A DNA stretch of 64,000 nt, from NCBI GenBank assembly GCA_035293985.1, contig DATGLS010000018.1, positions 1-64,000 of the forward strand. The letters are read 5' to 3'. The position numbers and the translations under genes are program-made. The notes under the pieces are model-generated. The model searched no databases. It was not told the DNA's origin and saw nothing but the letters and a program-made list of their open reading frames with translations. Shown here in pieces: positions 7,566 to 14,804 of the stretch; position 1 is the first letter of the stretch, and every line of letters starts with the position of its first letter. The DNA is from JAVDCA01 sp035293985. Its GTDB lineage: Bacteria; Pseudomonadota; Alphaproteobacteria; Rhizobiales; Xanthobacteraceae.

Positions 7566-7632
7566 TGTTCCCCCTAAACTTGTCCCACGCTGACAGCACT
7601 CATTTGTCGAACCCGCTGGCAAGCTGTAAAGG

Positions 7633-8307
7633 TCACCAGCGACCGCCGATCAAATAATATGGGTTTTCGGAACGCACGCCAACGCTCGCTCCACATTGTT
7701 TGGTTTCTAACAGCATTGGAGAACCGATCCAGCGAATGTACTCATGCAACTCATGCAAAAAATAGGTGAAGGTCTGCCCTTCCTGGAGGAGGTGGACGAT
7801 CCGATCATTGTCGGCGGATGCACGATCATGTTCGGCATTAGCAACAACAAAACAGAACCAGCGTCCAGGTCGAGCTATCTTTTCGACCAACCGATACGGC
7901 TCGGCTAGGTAATGGAAAGAGAAGATCGAGATAACGACTGTCCTCCGATCATCTCGAATGGAGGCCAGATCGGTGGGATCAAACTCCTCTAGATCTCTGT
8001 CGATCAATAAGACATGCGGATCCGTCTTCAGGAGATGCCGTTCCAACAACTCCGAAGAGATGTCGAGCCCGATATATGACCGTGGACGCCAGGATCGAAT
8101 GACCGGCCAACCAAATCCGCATCCGAGATCGACGAAACTTGCCCCCACTAGACCGTGTTGCCGCATGAAGGCGTCGGCCGCGGCCCAAGCAGCCGACTCG
8201 TTAATCCCTCTCGGTGAATTTCGGTACTCTATGTACTCCGCGTGCCGATCACAGTACATCTGACGCACGGCGTCACGGACCTGCGACCGCCTCCCAGAGG
8301 AGCGCAT
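7633..8307 (-). CDS. Class I SAM-dependent methyltransferase
   Basis: This 224-residue protein carries the SAM-binding motif FVDLGCGFGWPV (residues ~58-69), an acidic strand end (YIGLDIS) and a motif IV-like segment (TVVISIFSFHYL) followed by a glycine/arginine turn. It is a stand-alone Rossmann methyltransferase of undetermined specificity. The gene lies between the binding-protein gene (25 bases upstream) and the PRMT-like gene (67 bases downstream), all on the minus strand, so all are probably in one transcript. Pairing of two methyltransferases with an uptake system suggests modification of an imported or secreted molecule, but this is inference from context. Confidence 0.75.
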   Translation of the reverse strand: MRSSGRRSQVRDAVRQMYCDRHAEYIEYRNSPRGINESAAWAAADAFMRQHGLVGASFVDLGCGFGWPVIRSWRPRSYIGLDISSELLERHLLKTDPHVLLIDRDLEEFDPTDLASIRDDRRTVVISIFSFHYLAEPYRLVEKIARPGRWFCFVVANAEHDRASADNDRIVHLLQEGQTFTYFLHELHEYIRWIGSPMLLETKQCGASVGVRSENPYYLIGGRW

Positions 8308-8332
8308 GATTGAACCTTCGCTCCCGTTGCAG

Positions 8333-9388
8333 TCAGTTACGACGCACGAACCGGAGGTCGAGATATCTCTCGACTCCCATCTTCGGCGGCACTTGGCCGT
8401 TCGGCGCCTTCAGCAAGCGTTGGGCGTACATCACATCCTCAGTCTGCTTCCAAGCTGCCACGTCTATCGCCCCGATCTGATGGTCCGTCGTAGGCTTGAC
8501 CAGAGGCCGCGTCGCATCGATTTGTTCGCGCACGCTGTCGATGTCCACCAATGCTGCACCGACGGCGGCGGAGACATCATGAGCAGCCCTCTCTCGATTG
8601 GAGGGGCTCATCGCGTCCTCCCAGCCGGCAACAGTCGCGGCGACGAATCGGCGCACCATGTCCGGCTGCTCATCGATCACACGCGATGTCGTCACCAGCG
8701 AATTAGCCGCGAAGTTGATCGGCTTGCCCACCCTTGCTGGATCGAAGAACAGCACGGCGACGCGCTCCTTTTGCATTTGACGCCGGAGGTCGACGCCTTG
8801 CGTGTTAAGATAGACTGAAAAGAGGTCGACGCTTCCTGTCAAGAACGGGCCATAATCGAATTGAATGCCCGTTAGTTTGACGTCAGATTGCGCGATCCCG
8901 TTCGCTTGCAGATACGCCTTCATGATAGTCTCGTCGTTATCACCAATCGCAACACCGATGCGTCTCCCCTTCAGCTTGGCAGGCGCATCGATCGTTCCAA
9001 TTGACGACCGGTAGATCCATTGCACGGGGTTGCCGGCATAAAATTGGGCTACCACTCGGAGGTTCGTGCTTCCCCGATAGATCGCCTGCAAAACTTGATC
9101 GGCCGATGCCACCGCGAACAGTGTCGAGCTGCCTGGACTGAGGAGGGCTGTGAGAGCGTCGCGATCCGGGCCGCCGGGTGTAACATTCACTTGCAGTCCG
9201 TTCTTCGAGTAGTAGCCCTCGGCCTGGGCGTATAGGTCACCGGCGAACCCGGCATTAGGAAGCCATTTGAGCCGGTACTCTATAGGTCCTGCCGCTCGGG
9301 TGGTGATATTGCCGCTGCCCAAGACAGCAACGACGATCCCCGTAATGAGGAGGGTCACAAAGCCCAACCAATGCCGCCGCGTCATCAT
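8333..9388 (-). CDS. ABC transporter substrate-binding protein, NMT1/THI5-SsuA type
   Basis: The 352-residue exported protein starts at ATG 9388 with AAGGAG six bases upstream. A signal peptide or membrane anchor covers residues ~1-32 (RRHWLGFVTLLITGIVVAVL). The mature part opens with YRLKWLPNAGFAGDLYAQAEGYYSKNG, the signature of NMT1/THI5-like and SsuA/TauA-like periplasmic proteins that bind pyrimidines, sulfonates or nitrate-like ligands. Ligand cannot be read from sequence; the GGPD motif (PGGPDRDAL) is reminiscent of the THI5/ThiY branch. Permease and ATPase genes follow immediately upstream on the same strand, giving a complete importer. Confidence 0.82.
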   Translation of the reverse strand: MMTRRHWLGFVTLLITGIVVAVLGSGNITTRAAGPIEYRLKWLPNAGFAGDLYAQAEGYYSKNGLQVNVTPGGPDRDALTALLSPGSSTLFAVASADQVLQAIYRGSTNLRVVAQFYAGNPVQWIYRSSIGTIDAPAKLKGRRIGVAIGDNDETIMKAYLQANGIAQSDVKLTGIQFDYGPFLTGSVDLFSVYLNTQGVDLRRQMQKERVAVLFFDPARVGKPINFAANSLVTTSRVIDEQPDMVRRFVAATVAGWEDAMSPSNRERAAHDVSAAVGAALVDIDSVREQIDATRPLVKPTTDHQIGAIDVAAWKQTEDVMYAQRLLKAPNGQVPPKMGVERYLDLRFVRRN

Positions 9389-9416
9389 GATGTGCTCCTT
9401 CACATGGAGGTTTGGG

Positions 9417-10157
9417 TCATCGCGTAGAACCCGGAAGCGCCGCCCGCACTGCGGCTTGAATAGCTGCAAAATAGAACGCGCTGAAGAGGCCGATCGTAAT
9501 GATCGCCGCAATCATTACTTCAGTGTGATGCGAATACTGACCGGTCCGGATCAGGTATCCGATACCGTAGTTGGCTCCAAGAAACTCAGCCACGACCGCG
9601 CCGACCAACGCGAGGGCCGCACTTCCGATAACCGCGCTTTCTACCGTCTTCCCCGAGTGGTTAAGGCGAACCAAGAAACGCCCACCGCGCGGCCACCGCT
9701 CCACCTGTTCAAAGAAGCTTTCAAGAGCCTCGACACGCCGAGAGCCGATCGCCAAGAAAGCCAGGAAAGCTGGAAAGTACGCGAACGACCCAATGATTAT
9801 GATGCGAGTGATTTGGCCATCTCCGAACATTACAAATAGCAGCGGAGCGAGCGCGACGATCGGGTAGCTTTGCCATGCAATGCCGAAGGCGAGCGCGCCG
9901 TCGGTCAACCTCCTGCTGCGCATAGTAGCCACGGCGGTCATAGAAGCCACCACAAGTGCTATTGCCAACCCAACGCAGGAATACAGGAATGTATAGCCGC
10001 CAAGGAGGAGGAGGTCTGGCCAGTTCGCGCGAACGTAGTTTGCTATCGTTGATCCAGAGGGAAGCACATATTCAGGATAGCCGCCGGCATGCTTGACGAC
10101 GATGACTATCCCGATAATCGCAGTGGCGAAAAGGATCTGTCCAACAAAGAGCCGCAT
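9417..10157 (-). CDS. ABC transporter inner-membrane permease (SsuC/TauC-like)
   Basis: The 246-residue protein has about six hydrophobic segments. The EAA-loop region (LESFFEQVERWPRGGRFLVRL) around residues 145-165, which contacts the ATPase, is present although its usual consensus is degraded. It is the membrane channel of the importer encoded by 8333-10831. Its start overlaps the stop of the ATPase gene by one base and it is followed 28 bases later by the binding-protein gene, so the three genes form a coupled unit. Length is normal for this family. Confidence 0.82.
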   Translation of the reverse strand: MRLFVGQILFATAIIGIVIVVKHAGGYPEYVLPSGSTIANYVRANWPDLLLLGGYTFLYSCVGLAIALVVASMTAVATMRSRRLTDGALAFGIAWQSYPIVALAPLLFVMFGDGQITRIIIIGSFAYFPAFLAFLAIGSRRVEALESFFEQVERWPRGGRFLVRLNHSGKTVESAVIGSAALALVGAVVAEFLGANYGIGYLIRTGQYSHHTEVMIAAIITIGLFSAFYFAAIQAAVRAALPGSTR

Positions 10158-10831
10158 TAGGCAACGAGCTCCTTCCGAAGGGCAATATGCGTAGTTGACG
10201 GGACATCGGGAACCTCATCGAGATCGCAGCCAGTCAACACGGAGATGCTCGCTGGTCTGCTACTTTCGAGCTTGATGACCTGTTTAGAGAACACCGCAAC
10301 GTCGTCGATCTCGTGGCTGATGAGAATTGTGAACAGGCCTTGTCGTCGGCCTTTAATCCACTTGAGGATCCTCCATCTGCTAGGCTGATCGACACCAACC
10401 AGGACCTCGTCGAGGACGAGACATGGGGCTTCGCGAACGACATACCTGGCGAGGTTAACTCGCTGGCGTTGGCCCAACGATAGCTCGGGCGGAAGGCTTG
10501 CGTACGTTTTCTTGTCCAGTTGTGCCGCTTCCCAATATGAGGTCAGCTTGTCGTTCGTATTCGGCGGCAAGAATTCGTTGAGATGCTTTGCTACAGGAAC
10601 CCAATGCGGGAGAATATCGTCGGTCGAAGCATAAAGCACAGGCTCAGGCACCGATATCACATCAGCGGCAGCGCTTAGTCTACGAGCAAAGATCTTTCCG
10701 AGCGTGCTCTTGCCAGAGCCGGACCGACCAAAAATTGCATAGAAGCCAGGCATCGAGAGATCGAAGCTGATCCCATCGAACAGTGGATCATCCGGTCTGT
10801 AGCTGAACCGCAAGCCCTTAATGGTGATCAT
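10157..10831 (-). CDS. ABC transporter ATP-binding protein
   Basis: The 224-residue ATPase shows all expected motifs: Walker A GRSGSGKST (35-43), signature LSLGQRQR (117-124), Walker B CLVLDE (137-142) and a switch histidine in ISHE. The helical domain is shorter than usual. The gene overlaps the upstream regulator gene by 14 bases and the downstream permease gene by one, so translation is probably coupled along the whole cluster. It energises import of the ligand bound by the protein encoded at 8333-9388. Confidence 0.88.
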   Translation of the reverse strand: MITIKGLRFSYRPDDPLFDGISFDLSMPGFYAIFGRSGSGKSTLGKIFARRLSAAADVISVPEPVLYASTDDILPHWVPVAKHLNEFLPPNTNDKLTSYWEAAQLDKKTYASLPPELSLGQRQRVNLARYVVREAPCLVLDEVLVGVDQPSRWRILKWIKGRRQGLFTILISHEIDDVAVFSKQVIKLESSRPASISVLTGCDLDEVPDVPSTTHIALRKELVA

Positions 10832-11924
10832 CTTTTTGAAACGCAGATTTGCCGTTGCTGGTCGGACTGTTCGGAAGCGGCCTCTCAGGACCAGGCGCGA
10901 GGGTGCGGACTACATCAATATCTCGATGTGGACCGATTGTTTCCATGCAAGCGATCAAAAAGTTATGCAGATCGATGGTAGCGTCCTTTCCTAAGGAAAG
11001 GAGCCGTTTGCGGACTATTTCCGAATCGCCGGTTGGAAATTGCGCGAGGGCCCCTACGGGCTTTCTGGCTGGAATTGACATCACGAAAACGTGGTGCGGC
11101 GCGCAAAAAGCAGCACTATGCGCCTCAATCTTAATGACGTGATCTCTGATCTGATCATCCGTCAAGCGCATTGGCTTTGGGTTGCCGGTTCTCTCGTCGA
11201 GAGCTCGCTCGTCGACAGTGATCAGATCCGTTGACAGGTCTCTAATATCGGAGGCTCGTAATTTTTGTTTAAATCTCGCAAAGGCATCCTCGAAAAGATC
11301 TGCGTGAGGCATTTTCACAAGCCCGCACACTTTTCTGAGTCGAGTTAATTCGGCTTCACTTGGATGAACATAAATGCAGACTATGTTTTTGTGGTAGATG
11401 GACGAAGCGATCAGAGTACCTACCGCCTTCCAACCGATATCGGTCAACTCGAAAGGAAGCTCATCGATCGACCAAATCGCAAATGCGTCCCATTCATTCA
11501 TGGAACGGAGAAACTTGATGACCTCGGCACCGAGATCTTCCTCTGCGGGCGGAGGGACGAAGGAGCGGATCACTTCCGTAACGTCGGTCGCAACCGGCTT
11601 CACGGGAGCGGAACTGACCTCTATCCCATAGATGCGCTTTAGCTCCTCAATGTCGGTCGGCAGTCCGAGACGTTGCATGAGCTGTTGCAGGCCTGTGGCG
11701 GGAAACCGTTCCCTCGTAAGCCACTGACGAACTGCCGGGTGAGCGACATTCATGTCCTTTGCGACGCTTGTCAGGGTCGTGTTCAATTCGCGGAGTCGAC
11801 GTCTGACGTCGTCACCAATGCGGCGGGACGGGTGTGTGGGGGCGCTCTTTTTCGGAAACTTCGGCACGTGAGGGTCTGTTCGATGTGTTCGATGACGCTC
11901 GTTATACAGAGGCTGGCCGATCAA
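10818..11924 (-). CDS. HTH-domain protein, putative regulator of the ABC/methyltransferase cluster
   Basis: This 368-residue protein has a lambda-repressor-like HTH around residues 36-88 (LTSVAKDMNVAHPAVRQWLTRE). A ~250-residue C-terminal domain that I do not recognise contains WDAFAIWSIDELPFELTDIGW and a conserved-looking CAPHHVFVMSIPAR strand. The start is uncertain: the longest frame begins with TTG 11924, GTG 11867 is an alternative, and neither has a strong ribosome site. Its 3' end overlaps the ATPase gene by 14 bases, making it the first gene of the minus-strand cluster. A regulatory or sensing role is inferred from the HTH and the position. Confidence 0.6.
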   Translation of the reverse strand: MIGQPLYNERHRTHRTDPHVPKFPKKSAPTHPSRRIGDDVRRRLRELNTTLTSVAKDMNVAHPAVRQWLTRERFPATGLQQLMQRLGLPTDIEELKRIYGIEVSSAPVKPVATDVTEVIRSFVPPPAEEDLGAEVIKFLRSMNEWDAFAIWSIDELPFELTDIGWKAVGTLIASSIYHKNIVCIYVHPSEAELTRLRKVCGLVKMPHADLFEDAFARFKQKLRASDIRDLSTDLITVDERALDERTGNPKPMRLTDDQIRDHVIKIEAHSAAFCAPHHVFVMSIPARKPVGALAQFPTGDSEIVRKRLLSLGKDATIDLHNFLIACMETIGPHRDIDVVRTLAPGPERPLPNSPTSNGKSAFQKDDHH

Positions 11925-12254
11925 ATAAAGTTACAGATCGGTTAGTACACGCGAAAATGTAGGTCCCGTCGCGTATGAGCGCGGGGCCGTATTTGATGCG
12001 CCAAGAGCGAATGGCTCTGGTTCCAGTGCACGATAAAATATAATTGAAACAAAGACTTACCCAAAATTCGACGTTCGAATGTCAATCTCGTTCGAACTGA
12101 GGTGGTCATGCTCCCCGCCCGGGCTTCCTCTGGAACAATTGACTTCTTTTTGTGTTTCTCGAACGAGTTTGAAACGTCACATAAGTTCGATTAGACTCTG
12201 CGTCAAGTTCCAAGCGGGATGCCCCCGATTTGGAATGTCATGGAGGAATGGACC
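11925..12254. promoter_or_regulatory. Gene-free divergent region with TTCGAA-type inverted repeats
   Basis: These 330 bases are AT-richer than their surroundings and separate the minus-strand cluster from the small plus-strand gene at 12255. CTCGTTCGA (12087-12095) and TCGAACGAG (12159-12167) form a 9-bp inverted repeat 63 bases apart, and a further GTTCGAA lies near 12073. They may be operator half-sites for the HTH protein encoded at 10818-11924. No promoter hexamers can be assigned with confidence. Confidence 0.3.
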
Positions 12255-12458
12255 ATGTCCACGCGGAAAGAGCCGACGGCGGCAGAGCAAATCACCGCGA
12301 TCAGGCGGGCGGCTGAGCGCCTCCCGAATCTGCAGCTTGAGAATTTCTACTACAATCGCTGGGATAGGCCGATGCGGGTCACGGCCAGACACAAGGAGAC
12401 GGGCGACGTCTCCCTGCTGGAGCTGGATTTCAAGAAGCGCAAGCTCCGCGTCGTCTAA
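12255..12458 (+). CDS. Small hypothetical protein
   Basis: The 67-residue protein starts at ATG 12255 behind GGAGG with normal spacing. It is highly charged, with a predicted helix (PTAAEQITAIRRAAERLPN) and a short basic beta-like C-terminus (LLELDFKKRKLRVV). I do not recognise a family. It is the last gene-like unit before the tRNA fragment that marks the right island boundary. The 200 bases after it hold no gene, only the short direct repeats at 12592-12610. Confidence 0.45.
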   Translation: MSTRKEPTAAEQITAIRRAAERLPNLQLENFYYNRWDRPMRVTARHKETGDVSLLELDFKKRKLRVV

Positions 12459-12591
12459 GCGACGGAAGCAATGGCACCCTCACTGGCCCGGGACATGCAA
12501 CGGGCTGATTGCGGTCGACCACATGGCACCGGAGGTGGTCGATCCTTGATTGCTCGTCCCGGACCTTCTCATCCAATTCCAAGTCTTCCAT

Positions 12592-12610
12592 GGCACAAAA
12601 TCGGCACAAA
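12592..12610 (+). repeat. GGCACAAA direct repeat, possible integrase arm-type site
   Basis: GGCACAAA occurs at 12592-12599 and 12603-12610, 11 bases apart, and 50-68 bases left of the tRNA fragment at 12660. Paired short direct repeats at this distance from a tRNA-derived core are typical arm-type binding sites of tyrosine recombinases. Function is inferred from position and spacing only. Confidence 0.35.
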
Positions 12611-12659
12611 TAGTCGCCATACTGCTTGAAATCGCAGAAGAATTTCCGGCCTGGGGACG

Positions 12660-12706
12660 GGCTCATAACCTGAAGGTCGGTGGTTCAAATCCACCTCCCG
12701 CAACCA
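12660..12706 (+). pseudogene. 3' fragment of an initiator tRNA gene, probable attachment-site scar
   Basis: The 47 bases begin in the anticodon stem-loop (GGCTCATAACCT, containing the CAT anticodon) and run through a perfect T arm (GGTGG-TTCAAAT-CCACC) to TCCCGCA-ACCA. Everything 5' of the anticodon stem is missing. The sequence shares the 12-mer GGCTCATAACCT with the intact tRNA at 6405-6481 but then diverges, so it is not a simple copy of it. The fragment is followed by an intact terminator, which suggests it is the displaced 3' end of a resident host tRNA gene left after integration. GC content rises sharply to its right. Confidence 0.7.
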
Positions 12707-12711
12707 AAAAA

Positions 12712-12757
12712 GGCCCGTCTGATCAGCCGTTTAGAGGCTGACCGGCGGGCTTTTTTC
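12712..12757 (+). terminator. Rho-independent terminator behind the tRNA fragment
   Basis: GCCCG (12713-12717) pairs with CGGGC (12746-12750) and TCAGCC (12723-12728) with GGCTGA (12736-12741). The hairpin is followed by six T residues (12751-12756). It lies seven bases behind the CCA of the fragmentary tRNA, the normal place for a tRNA terminator. Confidence 0.75.
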
Positions 12758-12821
12758 GTGCCCCCGCAGCAGACGCCGCGATTTCAGCCTACATTCCGGC
12801 TTGGGACAAACGGAGCCTCCC

Positions 12822-13088
12822 ATGTGCCGCAATATCCGCACCTTGTTCAATTTCGACCCGCCCGCGACGGAGGGTGAAATCCGTGCCTCGGCGCTCCAGT
12901 TCGTGCGCAAGCTCTCCGGCTTCGCGCACCCTTCGAAAGCCAACGAAGCCGCCTTCGCGCGCGCGGTCGATGAGGTCGCCGACGTCGCGCGGCGCCTGCT
13001 GCACGATCTCTCCACCGCGAGCCCGCCGCGCAATCGCGAGGTCGAGGCCGAGAAGGCGCGGGCCCGCTCCCGCGAGCGCTTCGCCTGA
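12822..13088 (+). CDS. DUF2277 family protein
   Basis: The 88-residue soluble protein matches DUF2277: it opens with MCRNIRTLFNFDPPAT, followed by EIRASALQFVRKLSG, PSKANEAAFARAVDEVA and an arginine-rich end. ATG 12822 is chosen because MCRNI is the conserved N-terminus of the family. Function is unknown; members are widespread single-copy genes in soil bacteria and actinobacteria. It is the first core-like gene to the right of the tRNA scar, and 13 bases separate it from the next gene. Confidence 0.85.
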   Translation: MCRNIRTLFNFDPPATEGEIRASALQFVRKLSGFAHPSKANEAAFARAVDEVADVARRLLHDLSTASPPRNREVEAEKARARSRERFA

Positions 13089-13101
13089 GCGGTCGACGCG
13101 A

Positions 13102-13899
13102 ATGAACGATGCGACCGAAACAGTGAAAGCGCCGCGCCGCGCCCGCGCGCTCCTGCTCGGCGAGCGCATCAACACGGCGGGCATAGATCCGGCGCAGGTC
13201 GTGTCATCCTCGCCGCTGACCTATCGGGTCGGCGCCGACGGTTTCGTCACCTTGTTTCGCTACGGCGTCGCGGTCCTCGTCGGCCTCACGCCGGCGCAGG
13301 AGGACTATGTCCTGCGCGAGCTGCGCCCGCGCGTCATCGGGCCGGTCGCGACACCCGAGGAAGAGACGGCCCACGTCACGATCGACTCGGCCAAGGACGA
13401 TCAGATCCTGCCCGGCGGTCCCATCACGTTGAAGACGGTGACGCCCGAGCATCTCATCGTCATCGCCGATGCACTGTCGAAGAGCGTGGTGCTCGCCCGA
13501 GACGAGCGCGAGGTTGCCGCCGTCTTCGACCTGGTCGAGCCGTTCGCGCGCCAGCTCGCCGAAAAGGGCAGCGCGGTCGGCGGTCGGCGCGCCATCCTCA
13601 AGCACATCGGCAACGCGCTGCTGGTGAAGCACCGCGTGTCCGGCCGGGTCGCCGTCACCGACAAACCGGATGTGGTGTGGGACCGCTACGATCTCGAGCG
13701 GCTCACCGCGCGCCTGCAGGACGAATACGAGCTCGAGGAGCGCACCGACGCGCTCACCCGCAAGCTGTCGGTGATATCCGAGACCGCCGAGGTCTTGACC
13801 GACATCATCGACACGCGCCGCTCGCTGCGGCTGGAGATGATCATCGTCGCGCTGATCGCGGTCGAGCTCGTCATCGCCGGCTATCAGATTCTGCGCTGA
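13102..13899 (+). CDS. RMD1/YagE (DUF155) family membrane-anchored protein
   Basis: The 265-residue protein has an N-terminal DUF155 domain (residues ~15-200; YGVAVLVGLTPAQEDYVL and HLIVIADALSKSVVLARDE), a coiled-coil stretch (~215-240) and a single C-terminal transmembrane helix (LEMIIVALIAVELVIAGYQIL). This is the layout of yeast RMD1/Sif2 and human RMND1 relatives, which are tail-anchored membrane proteins. The bacterial function is not established. It follows the DUF2277 gene by 13 bases on the same strand and probably shares its transcript. Confidence 0.8.
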   Translation: MNDATETVKAPRRARALLLGERINTAGIDPAQVVSSSPLTYRVGADGFVTLFRYGVAVLVGLTPAQEDYVLRELRPRVIGPVATPEEETAHVTIDSAKDDQILPGGPITLKTVTPEHLIVIADALSKSVVLARDEREVAAVFDLVEPFARQLAEKGSAVGGRRAILKHIGNALLVKHRVSGRVAVTDKPDVVWDRYDLERLTARLQDEYELEERTDALTRKLSVISETAEVLTDIIDTRRSLRLEMIIVALIAVELVIAGYQILR

Positions 13900-13995
13900 C
13901 GGTATGCCGCCGGGTTCCTTTCGCGTGAGGAACGGGCCTTTCCGGAACTCGTTACCCCCGGGAACGCGTGAGAACAACAAGCAAGGAGTTGACCA

Positions 13996-14196
13996 ATGCG
14001 CAACCTGATCAGGCTCGCGGCGATCGCAGGGGCGCTCTTGGGGTGCGTTACCGTCTCACAGGCGCAATCGGGGCAGCAATCGAGCACCGAAGCGGGCGTC
14101 GGCAACGCCCAGAGCCACGGCGCCTACGGCTATGGTTTCGGTGGCGCTTATGCGCAGTATGGCGGGCACCTCAGGCATCACCGCCACTATCGCTGA
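13996..14196 (+). CDS. Small secreted Gly/His/Tyr-rich protein
   Basis: The 66-residue product starts at ATG 13996 behind AAGGAG. A Sec signal peptide is evident (residues 1-24, RNLIRLAAIAGALLGCVTVSQA, cleavage likely after AQA). The mature part is about 42 residues, low-complexity and rich in glycine, tyrosine and histidine, ending HLRHHRHYR. The function is unknown; the histidine tail could bind metal. A hairpin terminator follows at 14231. Confidence 0.55.
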   Translation: MRNLIRLAAIAGALLGCVTVSQAQSGQQSSTEAGVGNAQSHGAYGYGFGGAYAQYGGHLRHHRHYR

Positions 14197-14230
14197 TGAG
14201 AGCGCCCATTGGTGTCAGGCGATCAAGAAC

Positions 14231-14263
14231 GAGGCCGGCTTATCGCCGGCCTCGCCGCTTTTC
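14231..14263 (+). terminator. Hairpin terminator
   Basis: GAGGCCGGC (14231-14239) and GCCGGCCTC (14245-14253) form a 9-bp stem with a five-base loop, followed by a short T-run (CTTTTC, 14257-14262). It lies 35 bases after the stop of the small secreted gene and also precedes, in convergent orientation, the gene at 14350-14628. Confidence 0.55.
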
Positions 14264-14349
14264 ATAATCTTCGTCGCCGTCTCACGGGCGACGCCTTCCA
14301 TCATCGTGATCATGGCGCCCGCCGCGAGCAGCTGGTCGAGCGCCCATAT

Positions 14350-14628
14350 CTACTGGTTGACGCGGAAGGCGTGATGGTGCCGCCCTTTGTGATTCCCCTC
14401 GTAATACGAACCGCTGTAGGGATTGGGGTACATGTTGCGCGGATCGCACAACTGGCAGCCATTCGGTCCCCAGCGTTTGGTCGCCGCGAAGCCGCACAGC
14501 GGAAGCGCCATCTGCGCCGCGACCTCGGGCGGTGCCGGCAGCTGTCCGTCCGGGCAGTAATAGGCGAACGCCGGCCGGGCGCCCGCGACAATCAGCGCAA
14601 ATCCGACGGCGCATAGCGTTGCTTTCAT
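14350..14628 (-). CDS. Small exported cysteine-containing protein
   Basis: The 92-residue protein starts at ATG 14628 with GGAGTG upstream. A signal peptide (residues 1-22, ending PAFA) precedes a ~70-residue mature domain with four cysteines (YYCPDGQ, LPLCGF, GCQLCDP) that probably form disulfides in the periplasm. The tail is rich in Tyr, Asn, Gly and His (NPYSGSYYEGNHKGRHHHAF). I do not recognise the family. It is transcribed away from the glycosyltransferase gene that starts at 14805, with 176 bases between them. Confidence 0.55.
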   Translation of the reverse strand: MKATLCAVGFALIVAGARPAFAYYCPDGQLPAPPEVAAQMALPLCGFAATKRWGPNGCQLCDPRNMYPNPYSGSYYEGNHKGRHHHAFRVNQ

Positions 14629-14804
14629 CGGTGTCACTCCGGGTATCGACCACCATCCCAATAACACGCCGTCACGTTGCGCGCATCGGCCGACCCCATC
14701 ACGACGCCGCCCCGGGCGCGATTGATCCCGCATTCGCGTGCCTGTAGGTCTGTGACGACCGGTCCGTGAGGACAGCTCTGCGAGGATTGGGCCGAAGAGA
14801 TCGC

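Noticed and set aside
8333..10831. Thiamin-pyrimidine transporter under a TPP riboswitch
   Set aside because: The binding protein resembles the THI5 branch, but no thi-box sequence is visible upstream of the cluster, so thiamin is not claimed.
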